Source of the DNA: Cellulophaga sp. BC115SP
GTDB taxonomy: Bacteria > Bacteroidota > Bacteroidia > Cytophagales > Spirosomataceae
Assembly: GCF_009905545.1 (NCBI RefSeq)
Contig: NZ_JAAALB010000024.1
Coordinates: 1 to 64,000 of the forward strand
Reading direction: 5' to 3'
DNA length: 64,000 nucleotides
Part shown: piece by piece, positions 8,528 to 18,000 of the stretch
Position numbering within the stretch: the first letter of the stretch is position 1
Layout of the letters: each line of letters opens with the position of its first letter
Notes under the pieces: model-generated
Seen by the model: only the letters and a program-made list of their open reading frames with translations
Database searches by the model: none
Told to the model about the DNA's origin: nothing
Program-made: the position numbers and the translations under genes

Positions 8528-8563
8528 TAAGTCAGGAATAAAGGGATAGATATTCCTGACTTA
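8528..8563 (-). terminator. Intercistronic hairpin between porin and amt
   Basis: Perfect 13-bp stem TAAGTCAGGAATA / TATTCCTGACTTA with a 10-nt loop, 16 bp after the porin stop. Downstream on the minus strand it is only AT-rich (AATTTAAG), without a real U-tract, so it may attenuate, stabilise or process the mRNA instead of fully terminating. Confidence 0.6.
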
Positions 8564-8578
8564 GTTGTAATATCTTAA

Positions 8579-9685
8579 TTAGAACTTGTAAATCATTGCC
8601 CAAGTAAATGTTGATTGAGATTTAGTGTCTTTTCCGTCACCATCTACGAAGAAGTTTTTGTCATAAGAGTCAACTCTGAATTCTGGCTTCAGTAACAAGT
8701 GACCATCAGCTACTGTGAATGTTGGAGTGATTGTGAATGAATTTACACTAACACCATTTCCGTTTGCATCGATCAAAGCAGTTACACCGTCTTTGTTTGA
8801 GAATGATTCGTAACGTGCACCTAAGCTAAACGTACTTGAGAAGTCATATTTAGGATACAAAGCGATACCGCCCCATGTTTTACCACCTTGCTCACCAGTT
8901 GCTGCGTTCAAACCGAACAAGAATTTGTCAGTAACTTGGTAGGTTGTAGTCAAATCTAATAAGTTATAAGTTCCTGTTGGAGTTACGCCTGTTACAGGAT
9001 CTTTTGAGTTACGGTTAATAGTAATACCGTTTACATATACATTCCATCCTGCTGTTGGTTGAACAAATACTTGTGCAATCAAACCTGGTTTATTGTTGTT
9101 GCTATACAATTGGTCAACACCACTTACGATACCGCCCATCAAAGCAAATTTATCAGAGAATGCATAAGCAGCTTTAACACCTACATGGTAGAAAGGACCA
9201 TTATTAAATAAGTTCGAAAGCGAGTAGTGATAGTTAGCTGGAGCATCGATTACTTCATAGCCAATGTGTGTACCGAACTGACCAGCTGTTAAAGTAAATT
9301 TATCTGTAGCCTTCCAGTTGAAATAAGCTTGTTTGATAATCAAAGAAGAAGATCCGTCTTTTCCTAATGGACCAATATTGTTTCCGTAGTTTCCTAAGTC
9401 AGCGTTCGGACCGAATGTCAAGTCTAAAACAACATCAGATTTGCTAGTCGAGTATCCAATCTTCGTTTGAGCCAAACCTAAAGAGAAACCTGTTTTTTGA
9501 TCAAATGCTCTAGCTGTACCAGAAGCACCTGTGTTCTTCATATCTCTAGGATTATTGAAGTTTGATAAATAGTAAGAATCAATGTATCCAGAGAATGTAA
9601 ACTTACCTTTATCTTCTTCCTTATCTTGAGAAAATGCAGGAACTGCTAAAAACAAAGAAAATAATGCCGTTAAAGTCTTTTTCAT
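8579..9685 (-). CDS. BBP2-type outer-membrane beta-barrel porin
   Basis: 368 aa with a clear signal peptide (MKKTLTALFSLFLAVPAFSQ, cleavage near 20). The rest alternates amphipathic strands rich in Tyr, Gly, Asn and Ser and ends in an aromatic residue (AMIYKF), as outer-membrane barrels do. The N-terminal FSGYIDSYYLSNFN block is typical of putative beta-barrel porin-2 (OmpL-like, BBP2). It is the first gene of a likely two-gene operon with amt, suggesting an outer-membrane pore for ammonium or another small nitrogen source. No TonB box or plug domain is present. A plausible sigma-A promoter lies about 45 bp upstream. Confidence 0.85.
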   Translation of the reverse strand: MKKTLTALFSLFLAVPAFSQDKEEDKGKFTFSGYIDSYYLSNFNNPRDMKNTGASGTARAFDQKTGFSLGLAQTKIGYSTSKSDVVLDLTFGPNADLGNYGNNIGPLGKDGSSSLIIKQAYFNWKATDKFTLTAGQFGTHIGYEVIDAPANYHYSLSNLFNNGPFYHVGVKAAYAFSDKFALMGGIVSGVDQLYSNNNKPGLIAQVFVQPTAGWNVYVNGITINRNSKDPVTGVTPTGTYNLLDLTTTYQVTDKFLFGLNAATGEQGGKTWGGIALYPKYDFSSTFSLGARYESFSNKDGVTALIDANGNGVSVNSFTITPTFTVADGHLLLKPEFRVDSYDKNFFVDGDGKDTKSQSTFTWAMIYKF

Positions 9686-9731
9686 AATATTATTTGGTTA
9701 ATTGATTAATTATTAATGCTTGATTACAGTG

Positions 9732-9763
9732 CAAATATTATAGGTAAAAATCATTAATCCAAA
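9732..9763 (-). promoter_or_regulatory. Predicted promoter of the porin-amt operon
   Basis: Minus strand: TTTG (9763-9760), 20-bp spacer, AATATTTG (9739-9732), one mismatch from TAnnTTTG. Farther upstream, AAACTAGTT at 9869-9877 resembles the palindrome in the glnII promoter. Confidence 0.5.
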
Positions 9764-9960
9764 TTTTTTAGATAATTTTTAAACCTATTTTTTGCTATTT
9801 TTCAAAAAATAATCCAAAATCAATCTTTTTATAAACCAATAATACCTCTTTTTACATAAAAAATTAACAAACTAGTTCGTTTTTAAACTTATTTGGCAAA
9901 ACGACTAATATACCAAATATTATTTTTTGCACATTTCAATATTTTTTTGCATTTTTCTAA

Positions 9961-9995
9961 CAAAAAAGCCCCGATTTCTTTCGAAATCGGGGCTT
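9961..9995 (-). terminator. Terminator of the ferredoxin gene
   Basis: Perfect 13-bp stem AAGCCCCGATTTC / GAAATCGGGGCTT with a 4-nt loop, followed on the minus strand by a T-run. It lies 33 bp past the ferredoxin stop. The 340-bp interval 9686-10027 otherwise holds only AT-rich leader sequence. Confidence 0.9.
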
Positions 9996-10027
9996 AGAGC
10001 CTTTCAGTACAATTGTACTATACCATG

Positions 10028-10375
10028 TTATTCAGCATGTAACCATGCTTTTTTAGCCAACAAAGTTTCTTCGTCTTCCACATACTCTGGGTCTGGAACA
10101 CAACAGTCAACTGGACAAACAGCTGCACATTGTGGTTCTTCGTGGAATCCCATACATTCAGTACATTTATCGGATACTATATAGTAAAACTCGTCAGAAA
10201 CCGGAGCCATTGGTTCTTTACCGTTGATAACAGTACCGTCTTCCAATTCAACATCGACCAATTTTGTCCCACCTGACCAAGTCCACTCTACACCACCCTC
10301 ATAGATTGCAGTGTTTGGGCATTCTGGCTCGCAGGCTCCACAGTTGATACACTCCTCAGTGATAATAATTGCCAT
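10028..10375 (-). CDS. 2[4Fe-4S] ferredoxin
   Basis: 115-aa acidic electron carrier. One cluster motif is [12 protein letters not shown] near the N-terminus (residues 9-20). The other is split by a ~50-residue insert and reads [18 protein letters not shown], a nine-residue rather than two-residue gap, as in YfhL-like and Bacteroidota ferredoxins. The acidic insert between the clusters ([15 protein letters not shown]) is typical of this group. It is divergent from an acyl-CoA reductase gene, so it may supply electrons to that or another redox enzyme, though acyl-CoA reductases of this family normally use NADPH. ATG start; strong terminator downstream. Confidence 0.9.
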   Translation of the reverse strand: MAIIITEECINCGACEPECPNTAIYEGGVEWTWSGGTKLVDVELEDGTVINGKEPMAPVSDEFYYIVSDKCTECMGFHEEPQCAAVCPVDCCVPDPEYVEDEETLLAKKAWLHAE

Positions 10376-10569
10376 AGCTTTTTAAATAATTGATTAAAAC
10401 GTTATCGGTTTATGGCTATCGGTTAATCGGAAAAGATTATCGCGCTAAATTCAAAATTTATTGATAATGGTTTTGATAACTGATAACTAAACGCAAATTT
10501 AATAAGTAAACAGCGAATAGACTAGATAGTTTGAAGACTATTGTAAAAATTTTATTTCCTCTTTTTGAT

Positions 10570-10577
10570 TACCTTTG
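10570..10577 (+). promoter_or_regulatory. -7 box TACCTTTG before the acyl-CoA reductase gene
   Basis: Exact TAnnTTTG match. Transcription would start near 10584, only a few bases before the ATGs at 10591 and 10597, so the mRNA leader would be very short. Confidence 0.5.
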
Positions 10578-10590
10578 TGAAAATTATCGA

Positions 10591-11613
10591 ATGATTATGA
10601 CATTAGAAGCAAGAATTGAGGCTTTTTTGGCGCTTGGACGCTTTTTGAAAGACTCAAAAAATCAATCAGAAATTGAACTTTGGGTAGATTTAGCATACCA
10701 TCAAAACAACTGGTTTACTCCAGAAAATACCCGCTCGGCTATTGAGGCTATCGCTAATTACCTCTTGGATGAAACGGCTATTCGCCAATGGATTGGTAAT
10801 TATCAAATCCCAAGCGAAAACCCTAATCCTCAACGTGTGGGCTTAATCATGGCTGGCAATATACCTGCGGTAGGTTTTCATGATTTATTCTGTGTGTTGA
10901 TTTCTGGCAATATCTGTGTAGTAAAACTTAGTTCGCAGGATACCGCTTTAATGCGAGGGCTGATCTCTAAATTGTTAGAGTTTGCACCAGCACTTCCGAT
11001 TGAATTTGCTGAGCAAATGAAAAATGTGGATGCTTTGATTGCAACTGGCTCAGACAATACCGCTCGTTATTTTGAATATTACTTCCGTAATAAACCACAT
11101 ATTATTCGTAAAAACCGTAGTTCGTTGGGTATTATCAAGGGTGATGAAACAACTGAAGAGTTTTTGGCACTAGGAAAAGATATTACGTCTTACTTTGGAT
11201 TGGGTTGTCGCAATGTTTCTAAATTGTATGTACCAAAAGGTTATGAGTTCATCAGTTTCTATGATGCTATTGAGCCATTAGGAGACATTTTCTTGAATCA
11301 TAAATACAAAAATAATTACGACTATAATAAGTCTATTTATTTGATTAATGGGGTAAAACATTTCGACAATGGTTTCTTGGTAGCTACGCCAAGTGAAAAT
11401 TTGGTCTCTCCTATCTCTGTTATTTTCTATGAGGAATATGAAAACGAACAAGATTTGGCAGAGAAATTAGCCCTCCATGAGGAAAAAATTCAGTGTATCG
11501 TCGCAAAAGATGGTTGGTATCCTAATTCAGTTCCATTCGGAGATGCACAATGTCCGAAATTGGCAGATTATGCCGATGGTGTAGATACCATGAAGTTTTT
11601 GTTAGAAATGTAA
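10591..11613 (+). CDS. Acyl-CoA reductase, LuxC family-like
   Basis: 340-aa cytoplasmic protein resembling the acyl-CoA reductase (LuxC, PF05893) family of the aldehyde dehydrogenase fold, which reduces fatty acyl-CoA to aldehyde. A cofactor-binding region (MAGNIPAVGFHDLF, then CVVKLSSQD), IATGSDNTARYFEYYF, and the active-site Cys region YFGLGCRNVSKLYVP are visible. It is shorter than bioluminescent LuxC (~480 aa), as Bacteroidota homologues are. The frame opens 60 bp upstream at a TTG (10531), but the -7 box at 10570 lies inside that extension, so the ATG at 10591 (or 10597) is chosen. Substrate unknown; wax, lipid or aldehyde metabolism is possible. Confidence 0.8.
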   Translation: MIMTLEARIEAFLALGRFLKDSKNQSEIELWVDLAYHQNNWFTPENTRSAIEAIANYLLDETAIRQWIGNYQIPSENPNPQRVGLIMAGNIPAVGFHDLFCVLISGNICVVKLSSQDTALMRGLISKLLEFAPALPIEFAEQMKNVDALIATGSDNTARYFEYYFRNKPHIIRKNRSSLGIIKGDETTEEFLALGKDITSYFGLGCRNVSKLYVPKGYEFISFYDAIEPLGDIFLNHKYKNNYDYNKSIYLINGVKHFDNGFLVATPSENLVSPISVIFYEEYENEQDLAEKLALHEEKIQCIVAKDGWYPNSVPFGDAQCPKLADYADGVDTMKFLLEM

Positions 11614-11623
11614 GGTGCTTTTT

Positions 11624-11659
11624 GAATTGAGTGAGTGCTGATTGAGTGATTTGTGATTA
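11624..11659. repeat. Heptad-phased tract (GAGT orientation)
   Basis: Read on the minus strand it is a series of 7-bp steps resembling ATCACAA, ATCACTC, AATCAGC, ACTCACT. It lies between the reductase stop codon and the terminator at 11701. Confidence 0.55.
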
Positions 11660-11700
11660 TTTTAAAAATATACATGCGAATCATACAGCATAGAAATATC

Positions 11701-11738
11701 AAAAGGGGGTTGAAAAATTTTTCAACCCCCTTTTTTTG
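11701..11738. terminator. Bidirectional terminator between convergent genes
   Basis: Near-perfect palindrome AAAAGGGGGTTGAAAAA / TTTTTCAACCCCCTTTT with T-tract, serving the reductase gene and usable by the convergent DUF2147 gene. Confidence 0.85.
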
Positions 11739-11788
11739 ATGCTAAAATTCGTGATAACCCATGGTTAGAAGTAATACATTTATAAAAA

Positions 11789-11823
11789 ACACTCATTCCC
11801 TCAATCTCAATTCACTCAATCTA
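11789..11823. repeat. Heptad-phased tract (ACTC orientation)
   Basis: Steps CTCATTC, CCTCAAT, CTCAATT, CACTCAA. With 11624-11659 it brackets the terminator at 11701 in the opposite orientation. Confidence 0.55.
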
Positions 11824-11827
11824 GAGG

Positions 11828-12262
11828 TTATTCTCTGGTAAAGGTAACCGACTTACCAAAAATTGGTTTGCCAATATATCCTCTCACATCTAAGGTATTA
11901 CTGTTTTTGAGTGTTAAAACACAGTCGTACGTTTTCCCACTTCTTGGGTCATATATAGTCCCGTTTCTCCAAGTATTCTTTGATTCTGCAATAAAGTTTT
12001 TCAACAAAATCAAACCCAACATGGGTTTGTTGCGCAATGACTCATCTTGATTTTTGGTATCCAAAACAGGTTTTCCGTTAACCGAAGGTTGTTTAAGCCA
12101 AGCTATCTTTCCATGATACTTTCCGTTTTCTTCATAGATTTGAATTTTGGAAAGCTTATCTGCTGTGAGCCACATTCCTTCAACAGAGGTACTTTCTGTT
12201 TTGTAAAAGTGAGAAAACAAAAAAATAAAGCCGATTCCAAAGAGGTTAATGAGCATTTTCAT
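11828..12262 (-). CDS. DUF2147 family exported protein
   Basis: 144 aa with an N-terminal hydrophobic segment (about 4-18) acting as a signal peptide. The mature part has the DUF2147 pattern: GMWLTADKLSKIQIYEENGKY, a central GLILLKNF, then NGTIYDPRSGKTYDCVLTLKN and LDVRGYIGKPIFGKSVTFTR at the end. This is a small secreted beta-rich (lipocalin-like) fold of unknown function, common in Bacteroidota and Proteobacteria. It is 35 bp downstream of a PAP2 phosphatase gene on the same strand, perhaps cotranscribed. Confidence 0.85.
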   Translation of the reverse strand: MKMLINLFGIGFIFLFSHFYKTESTSVEGMWLTADKLSKIQIYEENGKYHGKIAWLKQPSVNGKPVLDTKNQDESLRNKPMLGLILLKNFIAESKNTWRNGTIYDPRSGKTYDCVLTLKNSNTLDVRGYIGKPIFGKSVTFTRE

Positions 12263-12297
12263 AGATTATCAAATATTGAGTATTGTTAAAGAGTAAA

Positions 12298-12861
12298 CTA
12301 TTTTGAGCTCTGAATGTTCTGAAACACTTTAACTACGCCATAAGCTGCAATTGAGCCAATTAAAGCTCCACAAATTACATCGCCAGGGTAATGAACTCCA
12401 ACATAGATACGGCTGTAACTTACAATTATTGCCCAAGGCAATAAAAATTTGACCCAATTTTGGCTTTTCCCGTAGATCAAATAGAAAAAAACAGCCAACG
12501 TAAAACTATTGGCGGCATGAGAGCTACAAAACCCATACTGTCCTCCACAACCTCCTACCAAATGTATCACATTGCCTAAACTAGGCTCATGACAAGGTCT
12601 TAATCTGGCGACCCAAGGTTTTAACAAACCAGAACAAACTTGATCTGAAATCAAAATACACATTAGTATAGCAACAAGTATCTTCCAGCCTGACTTACCT
12701 TCTTGTTTAAAAATAAAATAGATAAAAAAGAGATACAAGGGAATCCATGTAAACTTATTGGTCATCAAACTCATAAAACTGTCCATGACAGGATGATGAA
12801 TACCATTCAACAAAAGAAAGGCTTGTGTATCTAATGATTTGAGCGCTTCTAACATAAACAT
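12298..12861 (-). CDS. PAP2 family lipid phosphatase
   Basis: 187-aa integral membrane phosphatase of the phosphatidic acid phosphatase type 2 superfamily. The three active-site motifs are KPWVARLRP, SSHAANSF (PSGH equivalent with catalytic His) and SRIYVGVHYPGD with the nucleophilic His and Asp. About five membrane helices surround them, and the active site would face the periplasm. Likely substrates are undecaprenyl pyrophosphate or phosphatidylglycerol phosphate; sequence alone cannot choose. ATGs at 12861 and 12855 are both possible. Confidence 0.88.
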   Translation of the reverse strand: MFMLEALKSLDTQAFLLLNGIHHPVMDSFMSLMTNKFTWIPLYLFFIYFIFKQEGKSGWKILVAILMCILISDQVCSGLLKPWVARLRPCHEPSLGNVIHLVGGCGGQYGFCSSHAANSFTLAVFFYLIYGKSQNWVKFLLPWAIIVSYSRIYVGVHYPGDVICGALIGSIAAYGVVKVFQNIQSSK

Positions 12862-12959
12862 GAGGCTATTCTTATCTGAAACAGATGGATGAGGAGAAAA
12901 TTAACCGTGTCAGAATTAAGTAGGTATGAGTGCTGTACGAAGGATTCTAAACTATTGCA

Positions 12960-13061
12960 GATTTGGGATTTGGGATTTCGGAAATAAAGTAAAATATCTT
13001 TATTTTTTACAAAATATAGAAGTCTACACTTCCGAAATCCAACATCAGATATCCGAAATAA
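12960..13061. repeat. GATTTnn heptad repeats, inverted pair
   Basis: 12960-12980 reads GATTTGG, GATTTGG, GATTTCG. The inverse (13031-13061) reads on the minus strand GATATCT, GATGTTG, GATTTCG. The two arms enclose an AT-rich centre. This is part of the 300-bp gap 12862-13162, which has no gene. Confidence 0.65.
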
Positions 13062-13118
13062 ATGGTTTTTATAACTTCGTAAAGTACTAGTTGTGAATTT
13101 GAGTATTTAGACGTTAAC

Positions 13119-13148
13119 ACATACACTCAAAACTCAGCACTCACTTGA
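13119..13148. repeat. Heptad-phased tract ACTCAAA-ACTCAGC-ACTCACT
   Basis: Three clean 7-bp units just beyond the trpS stop codon, continuing the repeat-rich gap. The 13-bp string AACTCAGCACTCA recurs at 63116-63128. Confidence 0.65.
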
Positions 13149-13162
13149 CACGGTTTGGTATT

Positions 13163-14137
13163 TTAAATAAATCTTAAAACTTTACGAACACGCTCAATCG
13201 TTGCTTTAGCGATTTCCTCTGCCTTAGCTTCTCCGATTTTCAATTTTGCTTCTAGTTCGTCCAAGTTATTCATATAATACTCAAACAAACGTCTTTCTTC
13301 AGCAAACTCACGCACCAAAACTTCATGCAACGCTTGTTTAGCATGACCATAACCAAAGCCACCTGCCAAATATTTTTCACGCATTGAAGCAATTTCTTCA
13401 GCTGTTGCTACTAATTCATACAATTTGAAAACGTTACAAGTATCTGGATTTTTAGGTTCCTCTAAAGGAGTGGTATCCGTAACAATTTTCTTAACAACTT
13501 TCAATAATTCTTTTTCTGGTAGAAACACATCGATGAAGTTGCCATAAGATTTACTCATCTTTTGTCCATCAATCCCAGGAATCGTCATAACTGACTCATC
13601 GATTCTTGCCTCTGGAAGCACCAAAACCTCCTCCTCATACTGACGATTAAATGCTGATGCAATATCACGTGTCATTTCAAGGTGCTGACGTTGGTCTTTT
13701 CCTACGGGCACCAAATGTGCATCATATAAAACGATATCTGCCGCTTGTAATACGGGATAGGTAAACAAGCCCGCATTGACACTTGCCAACTTTTCAGATT
13801 TCTCTTTAAAGCTATGCGCATTGGCCAACATTGGGAATGGCGTAAAGCAATTAAGATACCACATCAATTCGGTATGATATCCAGCCAATCTTGATTGACG
13901 GTAGAAAAAGTTTTTCTCAGGGTCAAATCCGCAAGCCAACCATGCGGCTGCAATAGCATAAGTATTTTGACGAAGTGCATCACCATCTTTCAAACTTGTT
14001 AAAGTATGTAAGTCGGCAATGAACAAAAATGATTCATTATTTGGTTCTTTAGACAAGGCTACGGCTGGGCGAATCGCTCCCAAAATATTTCCCAAATGTG
14101 GACGCCCCGATGCTTGAATGCCTGTTAGTATTCTCAT
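13163..14137 (-). CDS. trpS: Tryptophanyl-tRNA synthetase
   Basis: Class I aminoacyl-tRNA synthetase charging tRNA-Trp. The HIGH-like motif is PHLGN (13-17) after RILTGIQASG, and the KMSKS loop is at 193-197. GKDQRQHLEMTRDIA (147-161) is the TrpRS/TyrRS signature. At 324 aa from the ATG at 14137 the length is normal; the 15 extra upstream codons to 14182 precede the conserved first strand and are omitted. Monocistronic, essential housekeeping gene. Confidence 0.95.
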   Translation of the reverse strand: MRILTGIQASGRPHLGNILGAIRPAVALSKEPNNESFLFIADLHTLTSLKDGDALRQNTYAIAAAWLACGFDPEKNFFYRQSRLAGYHTELMWYLNCFTPFPMLANAHSFKEKSEKLASVNAGLFTYPVLQAADIVLYDAHLVPVGKDQRQHLEMTRDIASAFNRQYEEEVLVLPEARIDESVMTIPGIDGQKMSKSYGNFIDVFLPEKELLKVVKKIVTDTTPLEEPKNPDTCNVFKLYELVATAEEIASMREKYLAGGFGYGHAKQALHEVLVREFAEERRLFEYYMNNLDELEAKLKIGEAKAEEIAKATIERVRKVLRFI

Positions 14138-14301
14138 GCTAGAAGGATTAATTGGTTCTTTGTGATATTGAAGCCTTCGCAAGCTTCGAGTCCATTTTTA
14201 CACAAAATTCCACAAATTCCTCCAATCCGTCAAATCATGGTTTGAACATTTTGAGTAACTTCACAAATAAGAACTGATACAAATCTATAAAAAGTAAACA
14301 C

Positions 14302-14988
14302 ATGGCCATTACTCAACAAACTTTTGACTTCCTTAATCAACTCAAAATCAACAACAACCGAGAATGGTTTCACGCCAACAAGAAAGAATATGACGGAGTA
14401 AAAGCAAGTTTTGAAGAAAGTATCCAAGAATTAATTAATAGTATTGGAACATTCGAAAACTTGTCTGGCGTAAAAATTAAAGACTGTAATTACCGAATTG
14501 CCCGTGATGTGCGCTTTTCGGCAAACAAAGATCCCTATAAAACATGGCTCTCAGCTAGTTTTTCGGAAGGCGGTCGCAAGTCTGGAAAAATGGATTACTA
14601 TTTACATATCGAAAATGGTGGATCATTCCTTGGAGGAGGTATGTATTCGCCAACAGCTGAGCAACTCGCCGCTTTTCGTCAAGAAATAGATTTTAGTCCA
14701 GAAAGTTTAAAAGGTATTATCTTTGACCCTCTTTTTGTCAAAACCTTTGGAACGCCCGAAGGTGAGAAAGTAAAAACGTCTCCAAAAGGTTATGATAAAA
14801 ACCATCCAGAAATTGAGTTATTGAAATGGAAACAAATGTTTTTCTGGAAAAAATTCACCAATGAAGAAGTGCTTTCACCCAACTTTGTGGAACAGGTAAC
14901 TGAAACCTGTAAGATATTAAAACCTTATTTGGATTACCTGAACATAATTTTCTTTGACCACGAAGAACCAGATATTCAGTTGTTGTAG
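14302..14988 (+). CDS. DUF2461 family protein
   Basis: 228-aa cytoplasmic protein matching the DUF2461 / TIGR02453 family, recognised by the N-terminal TFDFLNQLKINNNREWFHANK, the central YRIARDVRFSANKDPYKTW, and GGGMYSPTAEQLAAFRQEI. Function unknown; the family is widespread in Bacteroidota. No signal peptide or membrane segment. It is followed 66 bp later by dnaE on the same strand without an intervening terminator. Confidence 0.88.
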   Translation: MAITQQTFDFLNQLKINNNREWFHANKKEYDGVKASFEESIQELINSIGTFENLSGVKIKDCNYRIARDVRFSANKDPYKTWLSASFSEGGRKSGKMDYYLHIENGGSFLGGGMYSPTAEQLAAFRQEIDFSPESLKGIIFDPLFVKTFGTPEGEKVKTSPKGYDKNHPEIELLKWKQMFFWKKFTNEEVLSPNFVEQVTETCKILKPYLDYLNIIFFDHEEPDIQLL

Positions 14989-15054
14989 AAATGAAATTAA
15001 TTCTGAAATAGGTTTCTTTAAACTATTTCTTTGTCAATATTACCCTTAGAAATT

Positions 15055-18000
15055 ATGCAATTTAGTCACTTACACTGTCATACGCAGTACTCCTTGCTTG
15101 ATGGAGCTTCAAAAATTTCTGGGCTTTTTGCCAAAGCCAAGGCTGATAATATGCCTGCGGTGGCTATTACCGACCACGGGAATATGTTTGGGGCGTTCCA
15201 ATTTGTGGCAGAAGCAGGCAAACACGGAGACGTCAAACCTATCGTGGGTTGCGAGTTCTATGTTGTAGAAGACCGTCACAAAAAATCTTTTTCAAAAGAC
15301 CAAAAAGACCGTCGTAATCACCAATTAATGCTTGCCAAAAACCGTAAAGGTTATGAAAACTTGGTAAAACTATGTTCATTGGGCTACATCGAGGGTTTAT
15401 ACGGTAAATATCCTCGTATTGATAAAGAGTTGATTCTACAATACCATGAAGGGTTAATTGCCACTACATGCTGTATCGGTGCGTCTGTTCCTCAAGCCAT
15501 TTTGAGACACGGGGAGGAAGAAGCGGAGAAAGAGTTCAAATGGTGGCTGGATTTATTTGGTGAAGACTATTATATCGAGGTACAAAACCACGAAATTCCT
15601 GACCAGTTGAAGGTCAATGAGGTTTTGTTAAAATTTGCGAAGAAATATAACGTAAAAGTTATTGCCTCCAATGACTCTCACTATCTCGACCAAAAAGATG
15701 CCAATGCCCACGATATTTTGCTTTGTATCAACACTGGCGAAAAGCAATCTACGCCAACTTACAAGGATGTAGATGATGGCGAAAGCGTGAAGGGAAAGCG
15801 TTTTGCTTTTTATAATGACCAATTTTATTTTAAGTCAACACAAGAAATGACTGACCTTTGGAGTCATATTCCAGAGGCAATTGACAATACCAACGAAATC
15901 GTTGGCAAGTGTGACCATTTGAAGTTGAAGCAAGATATTTTGCTTCCTAACTATCAAATTCCAGCTGGTTTTGTTTCTCAAGATGATTACCTCGAACATT
16001 TGACATGGGAAGGCGCTCGTAATCGCTATGGTGAAAACTGGGAGGAACCTCACATTAAAGAACGTTTGGCGTTTGAGTTGCACGTAGTAAGAACCATGGG
16101 GTTTGCAGGTTACTTCTTGATTGTACAAGATTTCATCAATGCAGGTCGAGACTTAGGCGTATTTGTAGGGCCTGGCCGTGGTTCGGCGGCTGGTTCGGCA
16201 GTGGCGTACTGTATCGGTATTACCAATATTGACCCCATTAAATACAACCTCCTATTTGAGCGTTTCTTAAATCCTGACCGTAAATCAATGCCCGATATTG
16301 ATACGGACTTTGATGATGAAGGTCGCCAAAAGGTGATTGATTATGTAGTAGATAAATATGGCAAACAGCAAGTTGCGCACATTGTAACCTATGGTACAAT
16401 GGCTGCCAAAATGTCTATCAAAGACGTAGCTCGTGTGATGGATTTACCGCTGAATGAATCCAATGAGCTAGCAAAATTAGTCCCTGATAAGCCTGGTACT
16501 AGTTTGAATAGAGTAATGAATGCTCCATTAATTGGGGAAAAATCACTTGCTGAAAAAGAACAATTACAAGCTGAAGATATTGAAAACGTTAAGAAACTCC
16601 GTGAAATACGTCGAGAAGGTTCTTTGCGTTCAAAAGTCTTAGAAGAAGCTTTGGTTTTGGAAGGTTCTGTACGTGGTACGGGTATTCATGCTGCTGGGAT
16701 TATTATTGCGCCTAAGGATTTAACAGAAATTTTGCCTGTTGCTACTTCAAAAGAAGTAAACTTATTGATTACCCAATTTGAAGGAAAAATCATTGAAGAT
16801 GCAGGGGTAATCAAAATGGACTTTTTGGGTCTGAAGACCCTTTCTATCCTCAAGGAAGCACTTCGTTTGATTAAACAAAATTATGGTGTCGTAATTGATT
16901 TGGATACTATTCCTCTTGATGACGTAAAAACTTACGAATTATATCAACGAGGCGAAACAAACGCTACCTTCCAATTTGAATCTGGTGGGATGCAAAAGCA
17001 CTTATTGGATCTTAAGCCCGATCAATTCTCGGATTTGATTGCCATGAACGCCTTGTATCGTCCTGGTCCAATTGCCTATATTCCCAACTTTATTGCTCGT
17101 AAACATGGTCGTGAGGAAATCTCTTACGATTTGCCCGACATGGAGGAATATTTGGCGGATACCTATGGAATTACCGTTTATCAAGAGCAGGTGATGCTTT
17201 TGTCTCAGAAATTAGCAGGATTCTCGAAAGGAGATGCCGACGTTCTGAGAAAAGCGATGGGTAAAAAAGACCGTTATACGCTTGATAAAATGAAAAGTAA
17301 GTTTGTGGATGGTGCCAAAGAAAAAGGGCATCCTGAAGACAAACTCAATAAAATCTGGACAGACTGGGAAGCCTTTGCACAATATGCTTTTAACAAATCT
17401 CACTCGACTTGTTATGCTTTTGTAGCTTACCAAACTGGTTATTTGAAAGCCCACTATCCTTCTGAATACATGGCTGCCGTGATGTCTAACTCTTTAGGTA
17501 ACATTGAAAAGATTACCTTTTTTATGGAAGAGTGTAAGCGTATGGGATTGCCTGTATTGGGACCAGACATTAATGAATCTTATCGCTCGTTTGCCGTTAA
17601 CAAGAAAGGTGAAATTCGCTTTGGTTTGGGTGCTATTAAAGGTACTGGCGATGCAGCAGTTGAGTCTATTATCGAGGAGCGTGACAAAAATGGTCCTTAC
17701 AAGGATATTTATGACTTTGTGACTCGTGTAAATTTACGTACTGTAAACAAGAAAACACTCGAAAGTTTAGCGTATGCTGGAGCTTTTGACTGCTATCCTG
17801 AAATTCACCGTGCTATCTATTTTGAAGAAAGTGAAGGCTCTACTTTTATTGAAAAAATTATCCGTTATGCCAACAAATCTTCTGAAATAGCTTCTTCGGC
17901 ACAGGCATCACTATTTGGAATGCTGGGTGAAGGTGGTGGAGCAGATATTGCCAAACCAAAAATTCCGAGTATCGAAAAATGGTCGCAAATGGAGCGATTA

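Noticed and set aside
8529-8562. Riboswitch between porin and amt
   Set aside because: Only one plain hairpin with no aptamer-like conserved core could be seen.
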